Position numbers and translations under genes: made by a program. Shown one piece after another: positions 1-9,150 of a stretch of DNA of 64,000 nt. The stretch comes from Rhizobium herbae. Lineage in GTDB: Bacteria; Pseudomonadota; Alphaproteobacteria; Rhizobiales; Rhizobiaceae. The stretch covers positions 620,001-684,000 of the forward strand of contig NZ_JAGGJV010000002.1 of assembly GCF_017873135.1 (NCBI RefSeq). Reading direction: 5' to 3'. Position 1 is the first letter of the stretch. Each line of letters opens with the position of its first letter. The notes beneath the pieces were generated by a model. The model was not told the DNA's origin. It saw nothing but the letters and a program-made list of their open reading frames with translations, and did no database searches.

Positions 1-1
1 G

Positions 2-538
2 GCGCTTGAGGACGGGCAGGGGGAGGCGGTGGTCGCCGGGATCGGCATCAGCCCGGAATTGCGCCAGCGCTTCGCCTTTTCCCGCGCCTTCATGAAATTG
101 CCAGCCCGCTTCGCCGCCAATCGCCAGGTCATGGGGGCGGATCTTTCCGTGGCGTCGCTCAGTGGCAAGCCCGTTGGTGCGGTATCGGGGACCACGCATG
201 AGGCGATGCTGAAGGCCTTTTTCCCGAAGCTTGAAACGCGGTCCTTCCCCAGCCGTGAAGCCATGCTGGCCGCCCTCAAGCAGGGGAGCGTTGCCGCGGT
301 CTTTTCGGACGGGATGCAATTGTCCTTCTGGGCAGCCGGCAGCGACGCCGCCGATTGCTGCGCGCTCCTCGACGGCGCCTATTTCTCGCAGCGCTTCCTC
401 GGCGAGGGGCTGGCGATCATGAACCGCAAGGGCGATTCTGCGCTGACGCAGGCGATCGACCACGCGCTTCTGGAATTGTCCCGCAAGGGCCGTCTCAACG
501 AGATCTACCTGCGCTATTTCCCGGCCGGGATTTATTGA
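2..538 (+). CDS. Transporter substrate-binding protein, family 3 (5' end missing)
   Basis: The frame is open from the first bases of the window, so the start lies upstream; a GTG at position 29 is only an internal codon. The remaining ~178 residues look like the C-terminal lobe of a family 3 (amino-acid type) periplasmic binding protein. It keeps the pattern where a segment similar to 'AVSGTTHEAML' is followed by 'AVFSDGMQLSFW' and a closing 'LSRKGRLNEIYLRYFP'. In this family the protein captures a small solute in the periplasm and hands it to an ABC permease, but no permease genes follow here, so it may be an orphan binding protein or part of a larger sensor. The substrate cannot be read from the sequence. 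Confidence 0.7.
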   Translation, partial: ALEDGQGEAVVAGIGISPELRQRFAFSRAFMKLPARFAANRQVMGADLSVASLSGKPVGAVSGTTHEAMLKAFFPKLETRSFPSREAMLAALKQGSVAAVFSDGMQLSFWAAGSDAADCCALLDGAYFSQRFLGEGLAIMNRKGDSALTQAIDHALLELSRKGRLNEIYLRYFPAGIY

Positions 539-576
539 AACATGTGCTGCTGCATCCTTCGAAACGGGAGCAGCTT

Positions 577-987
577 CTACTTGCGGAAGCGGGCCATGGC
601 GCCGCGCTCGATCGCCGCACAGGTGAGCTTGTCGAGACCCAGCCGGTCGCGCAGAAGCTGCAGCAGGCGAATTTCCTCCTGACGGATCGAGAGATCGGCC
701 GCGGCCAGTTCGACCGCCAGCGCGTAGGCCGTATCGTAGAGACGCGAAGGCAGCGCTTCGCGCACCACCTCGAGCGCAATGTCCAGTCCTTCCGGGCCAT
801 CGAGAAGGGCGGCGCACTCGCGTGCGGCATGCACCAGGTGGTCGTGATCGAATCCGTCAAAGACCGGCAGGAAGCTGGTGAGGCTGCCGATGCGTTCCAA
901 CTCATCATCGCTCATGGCGGTATCGACCGCCGACATCATCACCATGACGTAGATGAGGGCTTCGTGATGGCTCATGTTTTCGGGCAT
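577..987 (-). CDS. TerB-family protein
   Basis: A 136-residue, all-helical, acidic protein. The opening 'HHEALIYVMVMMSAVDTAMSDDELERIG' pattern with repeated acidic helix starts resembles the TerB/DjlA-type domain, a small metal-associated helical fold first described in tellurite-resistance operons. No other ter gene is nearby, so tellurite resistance should not be inferred. It converges with the binding protein upstream and lies just downstream of an SNase-like gene on the same strand. The cellular role is unknown. Confidence 0.75.
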   Translation of the reverse strand: MPENMSHHEALIYVMVMMSAVDTAMSDDELERIGSLTSFLPVFDGFDHDHLVHAARECAALLDGPEGLDIALEVVREALPSRLYDTAYALAVELAAADLSIRQEEIRLLQLLRDRLGLDKLTCAAIERGAMARFRK

Positions 988-1040
988 AGGATATCCGTGC
1001 TGCTGTATCTGCGCTGAGAGGTATGGGCAGGTGCTGCCGC

Positions 1041-1886
1041 TTACAAGCCCTGTTCGATCGTGTCCGTTGCTTCGGGCACATCCATGCCCCCGGGCACGGC
1101 CGTTTCATCCAGCGGCATAGGCGTTGTGCTGAAATCCCGGGGATCGTCCCCGAAAAAGCCGAGACGGGACTTTCGCGCTGCGTCCACCTTGTCTTCGAGC
1201 GGCGAGCCTGGCTGCGCCTCGGCCCAGCCGTTTTCGGCAAGCCATAGGGCGGGGTCGGTGTTGTTGACGCTGCAGGCGGCGGTCAGCGTTCCCTGCCAAC
1301 CGTTTTTCGGGACATTGCACAGAAGCGCGCGGGCCCGCAGGAAATTGCGGAATGCGGTTCGCGCCACCACGCCGCAGGGCCAGGTCTTGCCTGCCTCGCC
1401 GCAGACACGCTCTGCCTTCTGTGGTGTCAGCCCGTCCAGTTGCAAAAGTCGGTCGCCGAACTGGATCAGGCCCGCCGACAGCGCGACCGGATGGCGAAGC
1501 ACCAGGGGAACGGGCTCCGGCCTTGCAACAGGCTCCGAAAGCGGCGTCCGGGGTTCGATGCGCTCCAGCGGCTGCGCGGTCACCTCGTCTGGAAGACCGA
1601 ATTGCTCCGGCGCGATATCGCGCACGGATTTGTTCTGTGGCTCGATCATGCCACTTTCGGCGGGATCATCAGGCACCGTCTCGCTGTTGTCCGTCTGTTC
1701 GTCGCCCGTGTTCATCCCGTCACCGCCGAGGTCGGGCACATCCGCCAGATCGGGCGTTTCCAGCGTAAACTCGGGCGTGGCGGCACTCTGCCGTCCTTGG
1801 ATGGCGGAGGCACCGCTCATCAGAAGGGCGATGGTCAGGAAAATGCCGGCGATGCCGCCGCCGGCGGTGAGAAGATGCCGCTTCAT
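1041..1886 (-). CDS. Thermonuclease-like (SNase-fold) secreted or membrane-anchored protein
   Basis: A 281-residue protein with an N-terminal hydrophobic segment (about residues 9-28, signal peptide or anchor), a proline- and acid-rich linker to about residue 130, and a C-terminal region with the order of an SNase domain. The region includes 'LDGLTPQKAERVC' and 'LWLAENGWAEAQPGSPLEDKVDAARKS', the latter being the conserved 'A..GWA......Y...E..A+....G' end of thermonucleases. The usual Arg/Glu/Arg catalytic trio is not obvious, so nuclease activity is doubtful. The gene starts 13 bp after the stop of the S24 repressor gene and is probably co-transcribed with it. Confidence 0.65.
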   Translation of the reverse strand: MKRHLLTAGGGIAGIFLTIALLMSGASAIQGRQSAATPEFTLETPDLADVPDLGGDGMNTGDEQTDNSETVPDDPAESGMIEPQNKSVRDIAPEQFGLPDEVTAQPLERIEPRTPLSEPVARPEPVPLVLRHPVALSAGLIQFGDRLLQLDGLTPQKAERVCGEAGKTWPCGVVARTAFRNFLRARALLCNVPKNGWQGTLTAACSVNNTDPALWLAENGWAEAQPGSPLEDKVDAARKSRLGFFGDDPRDFSTTPMPLDETAVPGGMDVPEATDTIEQGL

Positions 1887-1899
1887 CAGGAAAACTGTC

Positions 1900-2565
1900 C
1901 TATTGGCTCGCCCAGATGATGCGGGCTATCCACTCGACGTCGCTGAGCTCGAACGTGCGATTCGGGTGTTCGGGGTTGAGCGAGAGCAGCTCGATGCTAC
2001 GCGGGGTCTGGCGCACAAGGATCTTGGCCATGACCTCGCCCTCGGTCGTCTTGACCACCACGCGGTCGCCGCGGCGGATCTGCGCGCCGGGTTCGACGAT
2101 CAGCACGTCGCCGTCGCGATAAAGCGGTAGCATGCTGTCGCCCTGGATTTCCAGCGCATAGACGCCGGCCTTGGCGCCCGGAGCTGCCGGAAACTCGACC
2201 ACGTCCCAGCCCTGTCCCGCCGGAAAGCCGCCGTCGTCGAAAAAGCCGCCAGCACCGGCCTGGGCAAAGCCGAGCAGCGGGATGGAGCCTGTTTGCGACG
2301 GGAAAGCGCTCTCCTGCAAGGCGCCGGAGGCAGGCCCCGGCCGCAGGAATTCCATGAATTGGGTGATCGTCGAGCCGGTGGCATCCAGCACCTTGGCAAT
2401 CGATTCCGTCGAAGGCCAGCGCTCGCGCCCATCGGCGGAATGCCGCTTGGATTTGTTGAAAGAGGTCGGATCGAGTCCGGCCCGCCGGGCAAGGCCCGAA
2501 GGGGACAGCTGATGCCGCTCGGCGAGCGCATCGATCGCACTCCAGATCCGGTCATGTGAAAACAT
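1900..2565 (-). CDS. Helix-turn-helix repressor with S24 (LexA/CI-type) peptidase domain
   Basis: A 221-residue regulator. The N-terminal ~75 residues hold an XRE-like helix-turn-helix ('SPSGLARRAGLDPTSFNKSK'). The C-terminal half is a LexA/CI-type S24 domain with the catalytic serine in 'GDSMLPLYRDGD' and the lysine in 'GEVMAKIL'; an Ala-Gly pair in the linker 'FAQAGAGGFF' is a possible self-cleavage site. The family represses genes and is inactivated by RecA-stimulated self-cleavage. Rhizobial chromosomes carry a conserved non-LexA protein of this layout, and this copy lies in core DNA with no prophage genes beside it. Targets are unknown; its own operon with the SNase-like gene is an obvious possibility. 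Confidence 0.85.
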   Translation of the reverse strand: MFSHDRIWSAIDALAERHQLSPSGLARRAGLDPTSFNKSKRHSADGRERWPSTESIAKVLDATGSTITQFMEFLRPGPASGALQESAFPSQTGSIPLLGFAQAGAGGFFDDGGFPAGQGWDVVEFPAAPGAKAGVYALEIQGDSMLPLYRDGDVLIVEPGAQIRRGDRVVVKTTEGEVMAKILVRQTPRSIELLSLNPEHPNRTFELSDVEWIARIIWASQ

Positions 2566-2793
2566 CGGTGCGCATCCTGCGGGCGGTGAAGCGTGACGCT
2601 TTCTCTGGTGTTTTGGCTTCTTGCTGTCTTGATTGTTTCTCCGCCGAGATTAACCAAAATGCAGAGCGGAGTAAAGTGTGCGAGGAAAATAATCCTGTAG
2701 CCGTGTCTGTGAGATCGCTGACGTTCGATTGAAATGCGCAGCCTGGCGCCTATACTTGGTTGAACTTCATACCGTTGGTCACGAGGCGCTGCA

Positions 2794-3879
2794 TTGTTCT
2801 CCATTCTGAAGTCCGAAATCCTGCTCGGCGCAGCACTTGTCTTTGCTGCCGTCGGCTTCCTGATCGAACATAAACTGCTTGAGAGCGGGCAGGTGGCTGC
2901 CCTTGCCGGCGCGGCGGTTCTGGTCTTTGCCATCGTGCTCGCCTCGATGCGCGTCGCTCACCATGCCGAAGTGCTGGCGGCCAAGGTCGGCGATCCCTAT
3001 GGAACGATGATCCTGACGCTGTCGGCCGTACTCGTCGAGGTCATCATTCTGGCGATCATGATGAGCGGCGAAGAGTTGTCGCCGACGCTGGTGCGCGACA
3101 CGATCTATTCCGCGGTCATGCTCGACATCAACGGCATCCTCGGGCTGGCGGCGCTGCTGGGGGGCCTGAAGCATGGAGAGCAATCCTACAACGACGATTC
3201 CAGCCGCACCTACAGCGTCATGATCCTGACGGCCATGGGCATTTCCATGATCGTGCCGGAATTTGTACCGGCAGCCAAATGGCACCTTTATTCCGCCTTC
3301 ACGATCGTCGCGATGGTGACGCTCTATGCGGTCTTCCTGAAGATGCAGGTCGGCGTGCATAGTTATTTCTTCAGCTACAGCTATCCCAAGCGCGAAGGCG
3401 CGGAAAAGCATGCACCGGAAGAAGAACCGGTCGTCACGTCCATCGCCATCCTGATCATCGGCGTCGTCATCATCGGTGCGCTCGCCGAAATCATGTCCGG
3501 CCTGCTGACGGCAGGTCTGAAGGGCAGCGGCGCGCCGCCTGTTCTGGCGGCGATCGTCGTCGCGGCGATCTCGGCGTCGCCGGAGATCATGACGGCGATG
3601 CGGGCAGCGCTCGCCAACCGCATGCAGGCGGTCGTCAACATCGCGCTCGGCGCCTCGCTGTCCACCGTTATCCTGACGGTGCCGGTGATGGAGGCGATCG
3701 CGCTCTATACCGGTCAGCCCTTCATCATGGCGATGACGCCGGTGCAGACGCTGATGGTGACGATCACCCTGATCGTCGCTGCCATCAATCTCAACGACGG
3801 CGAGACCAATGCGATCGAGGGCATGACGCATTTCGTGCTGTTCGCCACCTTTGTCATGCTCTCGGTGATCGGGCTCTGA
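2794..3879 (+). CDS. chaA: Calcium/proton antiporter ChaA
   Basis: A 361-residue polytopic inner-membrane protein with about eleven hydrophobic segments in two homologous halves, as in the CaCA superfamily. The second half carries the signature 'AAISASPEIMTAMRAALANRMQAVVNIALGASLSTVILTVP', here quoted only by its position at residues ~250-292; it contains the acidic residue needed for cation exchange. The first half has the matching 'LSAVLVEVIILAIMMSGEE'. It exports Ca2+ (and in some species Na+ or K+) in exchange for protons. The translation begins at a TTG; no ATG alternative gives a full N-terminus. It diverges from the S24 repressor gene across 228 bp. Confidence 0.88.
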   Translation: MFSILKSEILLGAALVFAAVGFLIEHKLLESGQVAALAGAAVLVFAIVLASMRVAHHAEVLAAKVGDPYGTMILTLSAVLVEVIILAIMMSGEELSPTLVRDTIYSAVMLDINGILGLAALLGGLKHGEQSYNDDSSRTYSVMILTAMGISMIVPEFVPAAKWHLYSAFTIVAMVTLYAVFLKMQVGVHSYFFSYSYPKREGAEKHAPEEEPVVTSIAILIIGVVIIGALAEIMSGLLTAGLKGSGAPPVLAAIVVAAISASPEIMTAMRAALANRMQAVVNIALGASLSTVILTVPVMEAIALYTGQPFIMAMTPVQTLMVTITLIVAAINLNDGETNAIEGMTHFVLFATFVMLSVIGL

Positions 3880-4064
3880 AACGGGTCTCTCGGCCGAGGG
3901 CATCGTGTGGTCACCATCGGCACGGCTTCGGTGTTGAAGTCCGGATTTGACTGTCCGACCCCCATTTTTCGCCACAGACATGCCTTTCTCGCCCCTTCCT
4001 GGCCCGTTTTCCTCGGGCTATCACAGGCTGCGCGCGACTTGCGCCGCGCCTTCGGGAGCCCTTC

Positions 4065-4943
4065 GTGAATACCTCCGTGCTATCAGGCATTCTGCTGACG
4101 ATCTTTTCCTATTTCCTGTTCACGCTGCAGGATGCCTCGGTCAAGTGGCTGGTCGTGGCGCTGCCGGTCTGGCAGATCCTGTTCGTGCGCAGCGTGACGA
4201 TCTTTACGATCTGCGCCGTCATCGGGCGGGGTCCGCTGTTGCGCCGCTCGCTGCATTCGCCGGTTCTCAAACCGATGATCCTGCGCAACCTGCTGCTTTT
4301 GGCTGCGTGGCTATCCTATTACACGGCGGCGCGTGATCTGGGTCTGGCCGAGCTGACGACGCTTTACTATGCCGCGCCGATCCTGATCACCATTCTGGCC
4401 GTGCCGATCCTCAAGGAGGATGTGCCGCCCCTGCGCTGGATCGCCGTTCTCGTCGGTTTCGCCGGCGTGCTGGTTGCGACCGATCCGTTCGGAACCGGCA
4501 TGAAACTCTCCTTGCCGGTCTGGCTGGCGCTGCAGGCGGCGGTATTCTGGGCTTTTTCGACGGTGCTTTTGCGCAAGACCGCGATGCAGGAGGTGACGAT
4601 GGTGCAGATGACGATTTCGAGCGGCTTCTTCATTCTCTTCACCGGTGCCGCCGTCGTGGTCACCTGGGTTCCGCCGAGCCTTGCCGATGTCGCACTGATG
4701 GTGGGCACGGGAGTGGTCGCCGGCATCGCGCAATATGCGCTGTTCGAGGGCATGCGCCGGGCGCCGGTCTCGGTGCTGGCGCCGTTCGAATATTCCTCGC
4801 TGATCTGGGCCTTCGGGCTCGGCTTCCTGATCTGGGGCGATATTCCGGCCACCCGGGTTTTCGCCGGCGCGGCGCTGATCTTTTCCGCCGGCATGATCAT
4901 CATTCTGGGCGAACGCTTCGGGCGGCGGCTGACGGCGGGTTAG
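4065..4943 (+). CDS. DMT-superfamily EamA-type exporter
   Basis: A 292-residue membrane protein with about ten transmembrane helices arranged as two EamA repeats. The first runs from 'SGILLTIFSYFLFTLQDASVKWL', the second starts near residue 145 and ends in 'GEIPATRVFAGAALIFSAGMII'-like sequence. The family exports amino acids, nucleotides or related metabolites; the substrate cannot be predicted. The GTG start at 4065 is preceded by a GGGAG ribosome-binding site. It converges with mntR, the two stop codons being one base apart. Confidence 0.85.
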   Translation: MNTSVLSGILLTIFSYFLFTLQDASVKWLVVALPVWQILFVRSVTIFTICAVIGRGPLLRRSLHSPVLKPMILRNLLLLAAWLSYYTAARDLGLAELTTLYYAAPILITILAVPILKEDVPPLRWIAVLVGFAGVLVATDPFGTGMKLSLPVWLALQAAVFWAFSTVLLRKTAMQEVTMVQMTISSGFFILFTGAAVVVTWVPPSLADVALMVGTGVVAGIAQYALFEGMRRAPVSVLAPFEYSSLIWAFGLGFLIWGDIPATRVFAGAALIFSAGMIIILGERFGRRLTAG

Positions 4944-4944
4944 G

Positions 4945-5460
4945 TCAGGTCTTCCTGGCGATGAACCGGCGGAAGGCTTCCAGCGTTTCGACACTGACGT
5001 GATGCTCGATGCCCTCGGCATCGATGCGGGCCGTTTCCGGGCTGACGCCGAGGCAGCGCAGGAAGGCTTCCACCGTCTGGTGGCGGGCGCGGCTTTCCAG
5101 CGCCATCTTCTGGCCGGCTTCCGTCAGGAACACGCCGCGATAGGGTTTGCGCGAGACCAGCCCTTCGGAGGCAAGCCGGGCCAGCATCTTGGCAACCGTC
5201 GGCTGCGCCACGCCGAGGCGGGCTGCGATATCCACCTGCCGCGCCTCGTTGCCATCCTCGATGAGGTCGGCGATCAACTCGACATAATCCTCGATCAGCG
5301 CACCGCGCCGTGCTTCGCGGGTCTGCCTGAAACCCTCGGAGTGAATGTCCGCGTCGGGAAGCGGATCCGTGCGGGGAACGGGGCGGCGCGGCAGGGGCTG
5401 ATCCTCTCTGTCTTTTTTTAAAGCTCTTGCAATTTCATAGCACAGGCTTCGATTTTTCAT
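4945..5460 (-). CDS. mntR: Manganese-responsive transcriptional regulator MntR
   Basis: A 171-residue DtxR-family protein that matches the E. coli MntR layout nearly end to end. A winged helix ('[20 protein letters not shown]') is preceded by '[22 protein letters not shown]'. A metal-binding dimerisation part carries '[18 protein letters not shown]' and '[17 protein letters not shown]'. Glu and His residues in these stretches bind Mn2+. With manganese bound it represses mntH, which is transcribed divergently here, and a palindrome lies in the shared promoter region. The first ~30 residues are poorly conserved, so the true start may be somewhat internal. Confidence 0.92.
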   Translation of the reverse strand: MKNRSLCYEIARALKKDREDQPLPRRPVPRTDPLPDADIHSEGFRQTREARRGALIEDYVELIADLIEDGNEARQVDIAARLGVAQPTVAKMLARLASEGLVSRKPYRGVFLTEAGQKMALESRARHQTVEAFLRCLGVSPETARIDAEGIEHHVSVETLEAFRRFIARKT

Positions 5461-5526
5461 AACGGTTTATCCCGTCTTCCACCGCAGATAACACGGCTCA
5501 AAAAAGCCGGATCGATACAATATAGC

Positions 5527-5540
5527 ACATTGCATAATGT
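5527..5540. promoter_or_regulatory. Candidate MntR operator between mntR and mntH
   Basis: Between the divergent mntR and mntH genes the sequence ACATTGCATAATGT forms an imperfect palindrome with ACATT/AATGT arms. It is preceded by AATATAGC, which resembles one half of the E. coli MntR box (half-site AACATAGC). It lies 57 bp upstream of the mntH start. The assignment rests on position and partial resemblance only. Confidence 0.45.
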
Positions 5541-5596
5541 TGAGCCTTGGCATAAGTTCGGGACAAGAGGGCCCATTCCGCATCCGGAGACCGTGC

Positions 5597-6955
5597 ATGT
5601 CCAATTCCGAAGCCGTCCTGCCGCCGCAGCAAAGCTGGACCTTTGCCAAGACCACGGAGGACGCCCGGCCGAGCCTGCCGGAAGTCAATTCCAGCATTCC
5701 CGTGCCCTCCGGCGGCATCTGGTTCCGTCGCATGCTTGCCTTCATGGGGCCGGGCTATATGGTCTCGGTCGGCTACATGGACCCCGGCAACTGGGCGACT
5801 GACATCGCCGGCGGATCGCAATTCGGCTATACGCTGCTGACGGTCATCCTGTTGTCCAACCTGATGGCGATCCTTTTGCAGGCGCTTGCCGCCCGGCTCG
5901 GCATCGCCACCGGCCGTGACCTTGCCCAGTCCTGTCGCGATACCTATTCCAAGCCCGTCAACTTCCTCCTCTGGCTTGCCTGCGAAGCGGCGATCATCGC
6001 CTGCGACCTTGCCGAAGTGATCGGCACGGCGATCGCGCTGCAGCTGCTGTTCGGCATCCCGCTGATCGGCGGCGCTCTGATCACCGCGGCCGATGCCTTC
6101 CTGCTGCTGCTGCTGATGAACAAGGGTTTTCGCTTTCTCGAAGCCTTCGTCATCGCGCTTCTGGTCATCATTGCCGGCTGCTTCCTCGTCCAGATCGCCG
6201 CTGCTGCCCCGCCGATCGCGGCTGTGCTCAGCGGTTTCCTGCCGTCGACCGAGGTGGTCACCAATCCGGCCATGCTCTACATCGCCATCGGCATCATCGG
6301 CGCCACCGTCATGCCGCATAACCTTTACCTGCATTCCTCGATCGTCCAGACCCGCAACTACAAGCGTACCGACGAGGGCAAGCGCGATGCAATCAAGTGG
6401 GCGACGACGGACAGCACCATCGCGCTGATGCTGGCTTTGTTCATCAATGCCGCCATCCTGATCATCGCGGCCTCCGTCTTCCATGCCAACGGCCGCACGG
6501 ACGTTGCCGAGATCGGCCAGGCCTACGAACTGCTGTCGCCGTTGCTCGGCCTCGGCATTGCCTCGACCCTGTTTGCCGTGGCGCTGCTTGCCTCCGGCCT
6601 CAACTCGACGGTGACGGCGACGCTGGCCGGCCAGATCGTCATGGAAGGCTTTCTGCGGCTGCGCATTCCGCAATGGGCCCGGCGTCTCATCACCCGCGGC
6701 ATCGCCATCGTGCCGGTGGTCATCGTTACCTGGATCTATGGCGAGAAGGGCACGGCCGAACTCCTGGTGTTCAGCCAGGTCATCCTGTCCATGCAGCTTC
6801 CCTTCGCGGTCGTCCCGCTGGTGCGCTTCGTCTCCGACAAAAAGAAGATGGGCACCTTCGTCATTCCGAAATATGTCGCCGCCCTTGCCTGGATCGTCGC
6901 CTCGATCATCGTCGTCCTCAATCTCAAGCTGCTGTACGACACGTTTATCGGCTAG
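5597..6955 (+). CDS. mntH: Nramp-type Mn2+/H+ symporter MntH
   Basis: A 452-residue inner-membrane transporter that imports manganese (also iron and other divalent metals) with protons. Both hallmark metal-binding motifs are present: 'DPGN' in helix 1 ('[11 protein letters not shown]') and 'MPH' in helix 6 ('[13 protein letters not shown]'). About eleven helices are visible. The ATG at 5597 is chosen because GGAGA stands 6 bp before it; a longer open frame from 5537 would run through the probable operator. It is divergent from its regulator mntR and ends at a clear terminator hairpin. Confidence 0.93.
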   Translation: MSNSEAVLPPQQSWTFAKTTEDARPSLPEVNSSIPVPSGGIWFRRMLAFMGPGYMVSVGYMDPGNWATDIAGGSQFGYTLLTVILLSNLMAILLQALAARLGIATGRDLAQSCRDTYSKPVNFLLWLACEAAIIACDLAEVIGTAIALQLLFGIPLIGGALITAADAFLLLLLMNKGFRFLEAFVIALLVIIAGCFLVQIAAAAPPIAAVLSGFLPSTEVVTNPAMLYIAIGIIGATVMPHNLYLHSSIVQTRNYKRTDEGKRDAIKWATTDSTIALMLALFINAAILIIAASVFHANGRTDVAEIGQAYELLSPLLGLGIASTLFAVALLASGLNSTVTATLAGQIVMEGFLRLRIPQWARRLITRGIAIVPVVIVTWIYGEKGTAELLVFSQVILSMQLPFAVVPLVRFVSDKKKMGTFVIPKYVAALAWIVASIIVVLNLKLLYDTFIG

Positions 6956-6980
6956 GTCGGGCCGACCAAGAGAACAGGGA

Positions 6981-7009
6981 AAGGCGGCGGGTGTGCCGCC
7001 TTTTCTTTT
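6981..7009 (+). terminator. Rho-independent terminator after mntH
   Basis: AAGGCGGC (6981-6988) pairs with GCCGCCTT (6995-7002) across a 6-base loop. The downstream arm runs into a T-rich tract (TTTTCTTTT), 26 bp after the mntH stop codon. Confidence 0.85.
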
Positions 7010-7198
7010 GGCATCATCGCCCGGATTCAACCGGCGGGGATGTTCGCCGGTCCCTTTTTCTCCCGCGTCACAAGCGTTCAGCCCTCGCTTTACCGTGAAC
7101 TGCGGCGCAAAAGCCTTCAATTCTCGCTGCGATGTCCCCATATGTCCCTCACGAGGCGTGCCTTGCGCGCCGGGAGCGAACAACAGGATTTTGGTTTC

Positions 7199-8236
7199 AT
7201 GGTTAGGTTTGGACGTGTTCTTGCGACCTTCGCGGTCGCTTCGATGGTGATGCTGACGGTGGTCGATCTGGCCGAGGCACGCCGCGCCGGCAGCGGCTTC
7301 GGCAGCCGCGGCACGCGGACGTTTTCGCAGCCGCCGATCACCCGCACGGCGCCGGCGGACGCGACGCCGATCAACCGGACGATGACCCCGCAGAACCAGG
7401 CGACACCCGGTGCTGCCCAGCAGAACACGGCGGCCCGTCCCGGCGCCCAGCGTCCCGGCGGCCTGTTCGGCGGCTTTGCCGGCTCGATGCTCGGCGGTCT
7501 GGCCCTTGGCGGCCTGATCGGCATGATGATGGGCACCGGCTTTGGCGGTGCTGCCGGCATGCTCGGCATGCTGTTGCAGATGGCGCTGATCGCCGGTGCT
7601 GTGATGCTCGCCCTGCGCTTCTTCCGCGGCCGCCAGACGGCGGCTCCGGCCGGCTATGCGCCGCGTGGAGCCGGTAGCTCGCCGATGCAGGGCTTTGGCC
7701 AGGGCCAGAATTCGGGCTCCGGTTCGGGCATGCCGTCCTTCAAGATTCCGTCCATCGGTGGCGGGGCTCTCAGCGGGGGTGCCGCGCGCCCGGCACAGCC
7801 GCGCATGGCCGATGACACGACCGACGAGATCGGTGTCGGCGAGGCCGATCTCGGCCAGTTCGAGACCATGCTGAAGCAGGTGCAGGCGGCCTATGCGGCG
7901 GAAGATTACGGCACGCTGCGCAAGCTGACGACGCCGGAGGCAATGTCGTGGCTGGCCGAAGAGCTGAGCGACAATGCCACCAAGGGCCTGAAGAACGAGG
8001 TCCGCGACGTGCATCTGGTGCAGGGCGACGTTTCGGAAGCCTGGAACGAGGGCGGCGATGACTACGCCACCGTCGCCATGCGCTACGAGAGCATCGACGT
8101 CACCCGCGAGCGCGCCACCGGCCGCGTCGTCGAGGGCGATCCCGATCAGCCGACGGAATCCGTCGAACTCTGGACGTTCCTGCGCAAGCGCGGCGGCGAC
8201 TGGCAGGTCTCGGCCATCCAGGGCATGGCGGCTTAA
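7199..8236 (+). CDS. Tim44-domain protein with signal peptide
   Basis: A 345-residue exported or membrane-anchored protein. A signal peptide ends near residue 25 ('LAEARRAGSG'). A Gly/Pro/Gln-rich low-complexity stretch and a hydrophobic glycine-rich segment follow at about residues 95-140 ('GGLALGGLIGMMMGTGFGG'), which looks like a membrane-inserting region. A C-terminal Tim44-like domain covers about residues 215-345. In mitochondria this fold binds the import channel, and bacterial relatives such as TimA are thought to be membrane-bound adaptors. The ATG at 7199 is preferred because it directly precedes the signal peptide. Confidence 0.85.
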   Translation: MVRFGRVLATFAVASMVMLTVVDLAEARRAGSGFGSRGTRTFSQPPITRTAPADATPINRTMTPQNQATPGAAQQNTAARPGAQRPGGLFGGFAGSMLGGLALGGLIGMMMGTGFGGAAGMLGMLLQMALIAGAVMLALRFFRGRQTAAPAGYAPRGAGSSPMQGFGQGQNSGSGSGMPSFKIPSIGGGALSGGAARPAQPRMADDTTDEIGVGEADLGQFETMLKQVQAAYAAEDYGTLRKLTTPEAMSWLAEELSDNATKGLKNEVRDVHLVQGDVSEAWNEGGDDYATVAMRYESIDVTRERATGRVVEGDPDQPTESVELWTFLRKRGGDWQVSAIQGMAA

Positions 8237-8252
8237 AGGCCACCTCGACCTC

Positions 8253-8277
8253 TGACCGCCGGCTCTGCCGGCGGTCA
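8253..8277. terminator. Convergent hairpin after the Tim44-domain gene
   Basis: A perfect hairpin: TGACCGCCGGC (8253-8263) and GCCGGCGGTCA (8267-8277) with a 3-base TCT loop. It contains the stop codon of the converging minus-strand gene at its right edge. There is no T run, so it may be a bidirectional attenuator or end-protecting structure rather than a classical terminator. Confidence 0.55.
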
Positions 8278-8637
8278 TCCTCCGTTAGCTTCCTCGTCCG
8301 TCAGCCCGTAAAGTCTGGCCATCTCCTTCAATGTCGCCTCCTGGCGATAGGCGCCTTCGCGGATGCAGGGCGGAAAGTTTGTCTGGTAAGAACCGGACGC
8401 CGCCTGCGCTTCCGAAAGGAAACCCCGGCAGGCCTTTGCCCGGCGGCATGGGGAGAGGCTGCAGGTCTTCCAGTAGCCAAGCGAACTGGTGGCGAACTGG
8501 AAGAATTTCTGGCTTTCGCGCTCCTGCCGGCGTTGCGGCAATCGGTGGAATTCGCCCCAGGTGAAGCCCGGCAAATAGGGCTCGGCATCTCGTTCCGCCT
8601 CGTAACGCTGCTGTTCTTCCGGAGTTCTGATCTTCAT
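8275..8637 (-). CDS. Conserved small cysteine-containing protein, function unknown
   Basis: A 120-residue soluble protein rich in Arg, Glu and aromatic residues. Its distinguishing feature is a cluster of cysteines in the middle ('CSLSPCRRAKACRGF') plus one further on ('NFPPCIREG'), spaced like a metal or Fe-S ligand set. The rest is predicted helical and there is no signal peptide. I recognise the pattern from rhizobial genomes only as an uncharacterised protein. It converges with the Tim44-domain gene. Confidence 0.65.
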   Translation of the reverse strand: MKIRTPEEQQRYEAERDAEPYLPGFTWGEFHRLPQRRQERESQKFFQFATSSLGYWKTCSLSPCRRAKACRGFLSEAQAASGSYQTNFPPCIREGAYRQEATLKEMARLYGLTDEEANGG

Positions 8638-8718
8638 CTCGCTTATCCTTCACGCACGGCTTTGCGGCCACGCCGCCTGTCTGCCCGTGTTACGATCCCG
8701 TGTTGATCCATGGAGAGC

Positions 8719-8865
8719 CCACACGAGTGCGGAACCTCATTTGGTTTTTAGTCTGTGGCTCCGCACTCGCGTGGCCTTCGGCGTTCATTCGGGGCGTCCG
8801 GCCCCTACAGGTGATTGCCTCGCCTCGCTGCATGGCTTTCTTCGCGACGTCTTTTCGGGACGCCC
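8719..8865. repeat. Intergenic palindromic mosaic element
   Basis: The 513-bp gap between the cysteine protein and YdeI genes holds no convincing gene. It contains a strong hairpin: a 17-bp arm at 8719-8735 (core GAGTGCGGA) pairs with 8758-8774 (core TCCGCACTC) with two mismatches around a 22-base loop. A second inverted repeat follows, GGGCGTCC (8792-8799) against GGACGCCC (8858-8865), with a smaller GGGGC/GCCCC hairpin inside. The arrangement suggests a repeat element or a structured RNA. No known RNA family was recognised. Confidence 0.45.
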
Positions 8866-9150
8866 GGCCACTTGCACGGCTCAACCGAACCGGACCTGGC
8901 GGCCCGGGGGAGGCTTGATAGGCGACTGCCCAAAGGACAGGGCCGCCATGGCTTTCACCTCCCTCACCGTTGCCGCACGTTACGGGTCAAGTGAGGGCGC
9001 CGGCCTCCGCCTGCCCGCGACCGTCTCGCGAAACACTCCGGCGGCGGAGATGAGGGAAAGTATGGGGCAGGTTTTCGGGGCGGGGAAAAATGGCGATGAA
9101 TTTTTCCGGAAAACCGCGCGTCACGGCGCAAAAGCGCCGGCGGCAGCCAC

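Noticed and set aside
5498..8278. Very long minus-strand open frame opposite mntH and the Tim44-domain gene
   Set aside because: It is the antisense shadow of two well-supported genes; its product is an Arg/His/Gly/Asp-rich composition typical of high-GC antisense frames, with no family resemblance.
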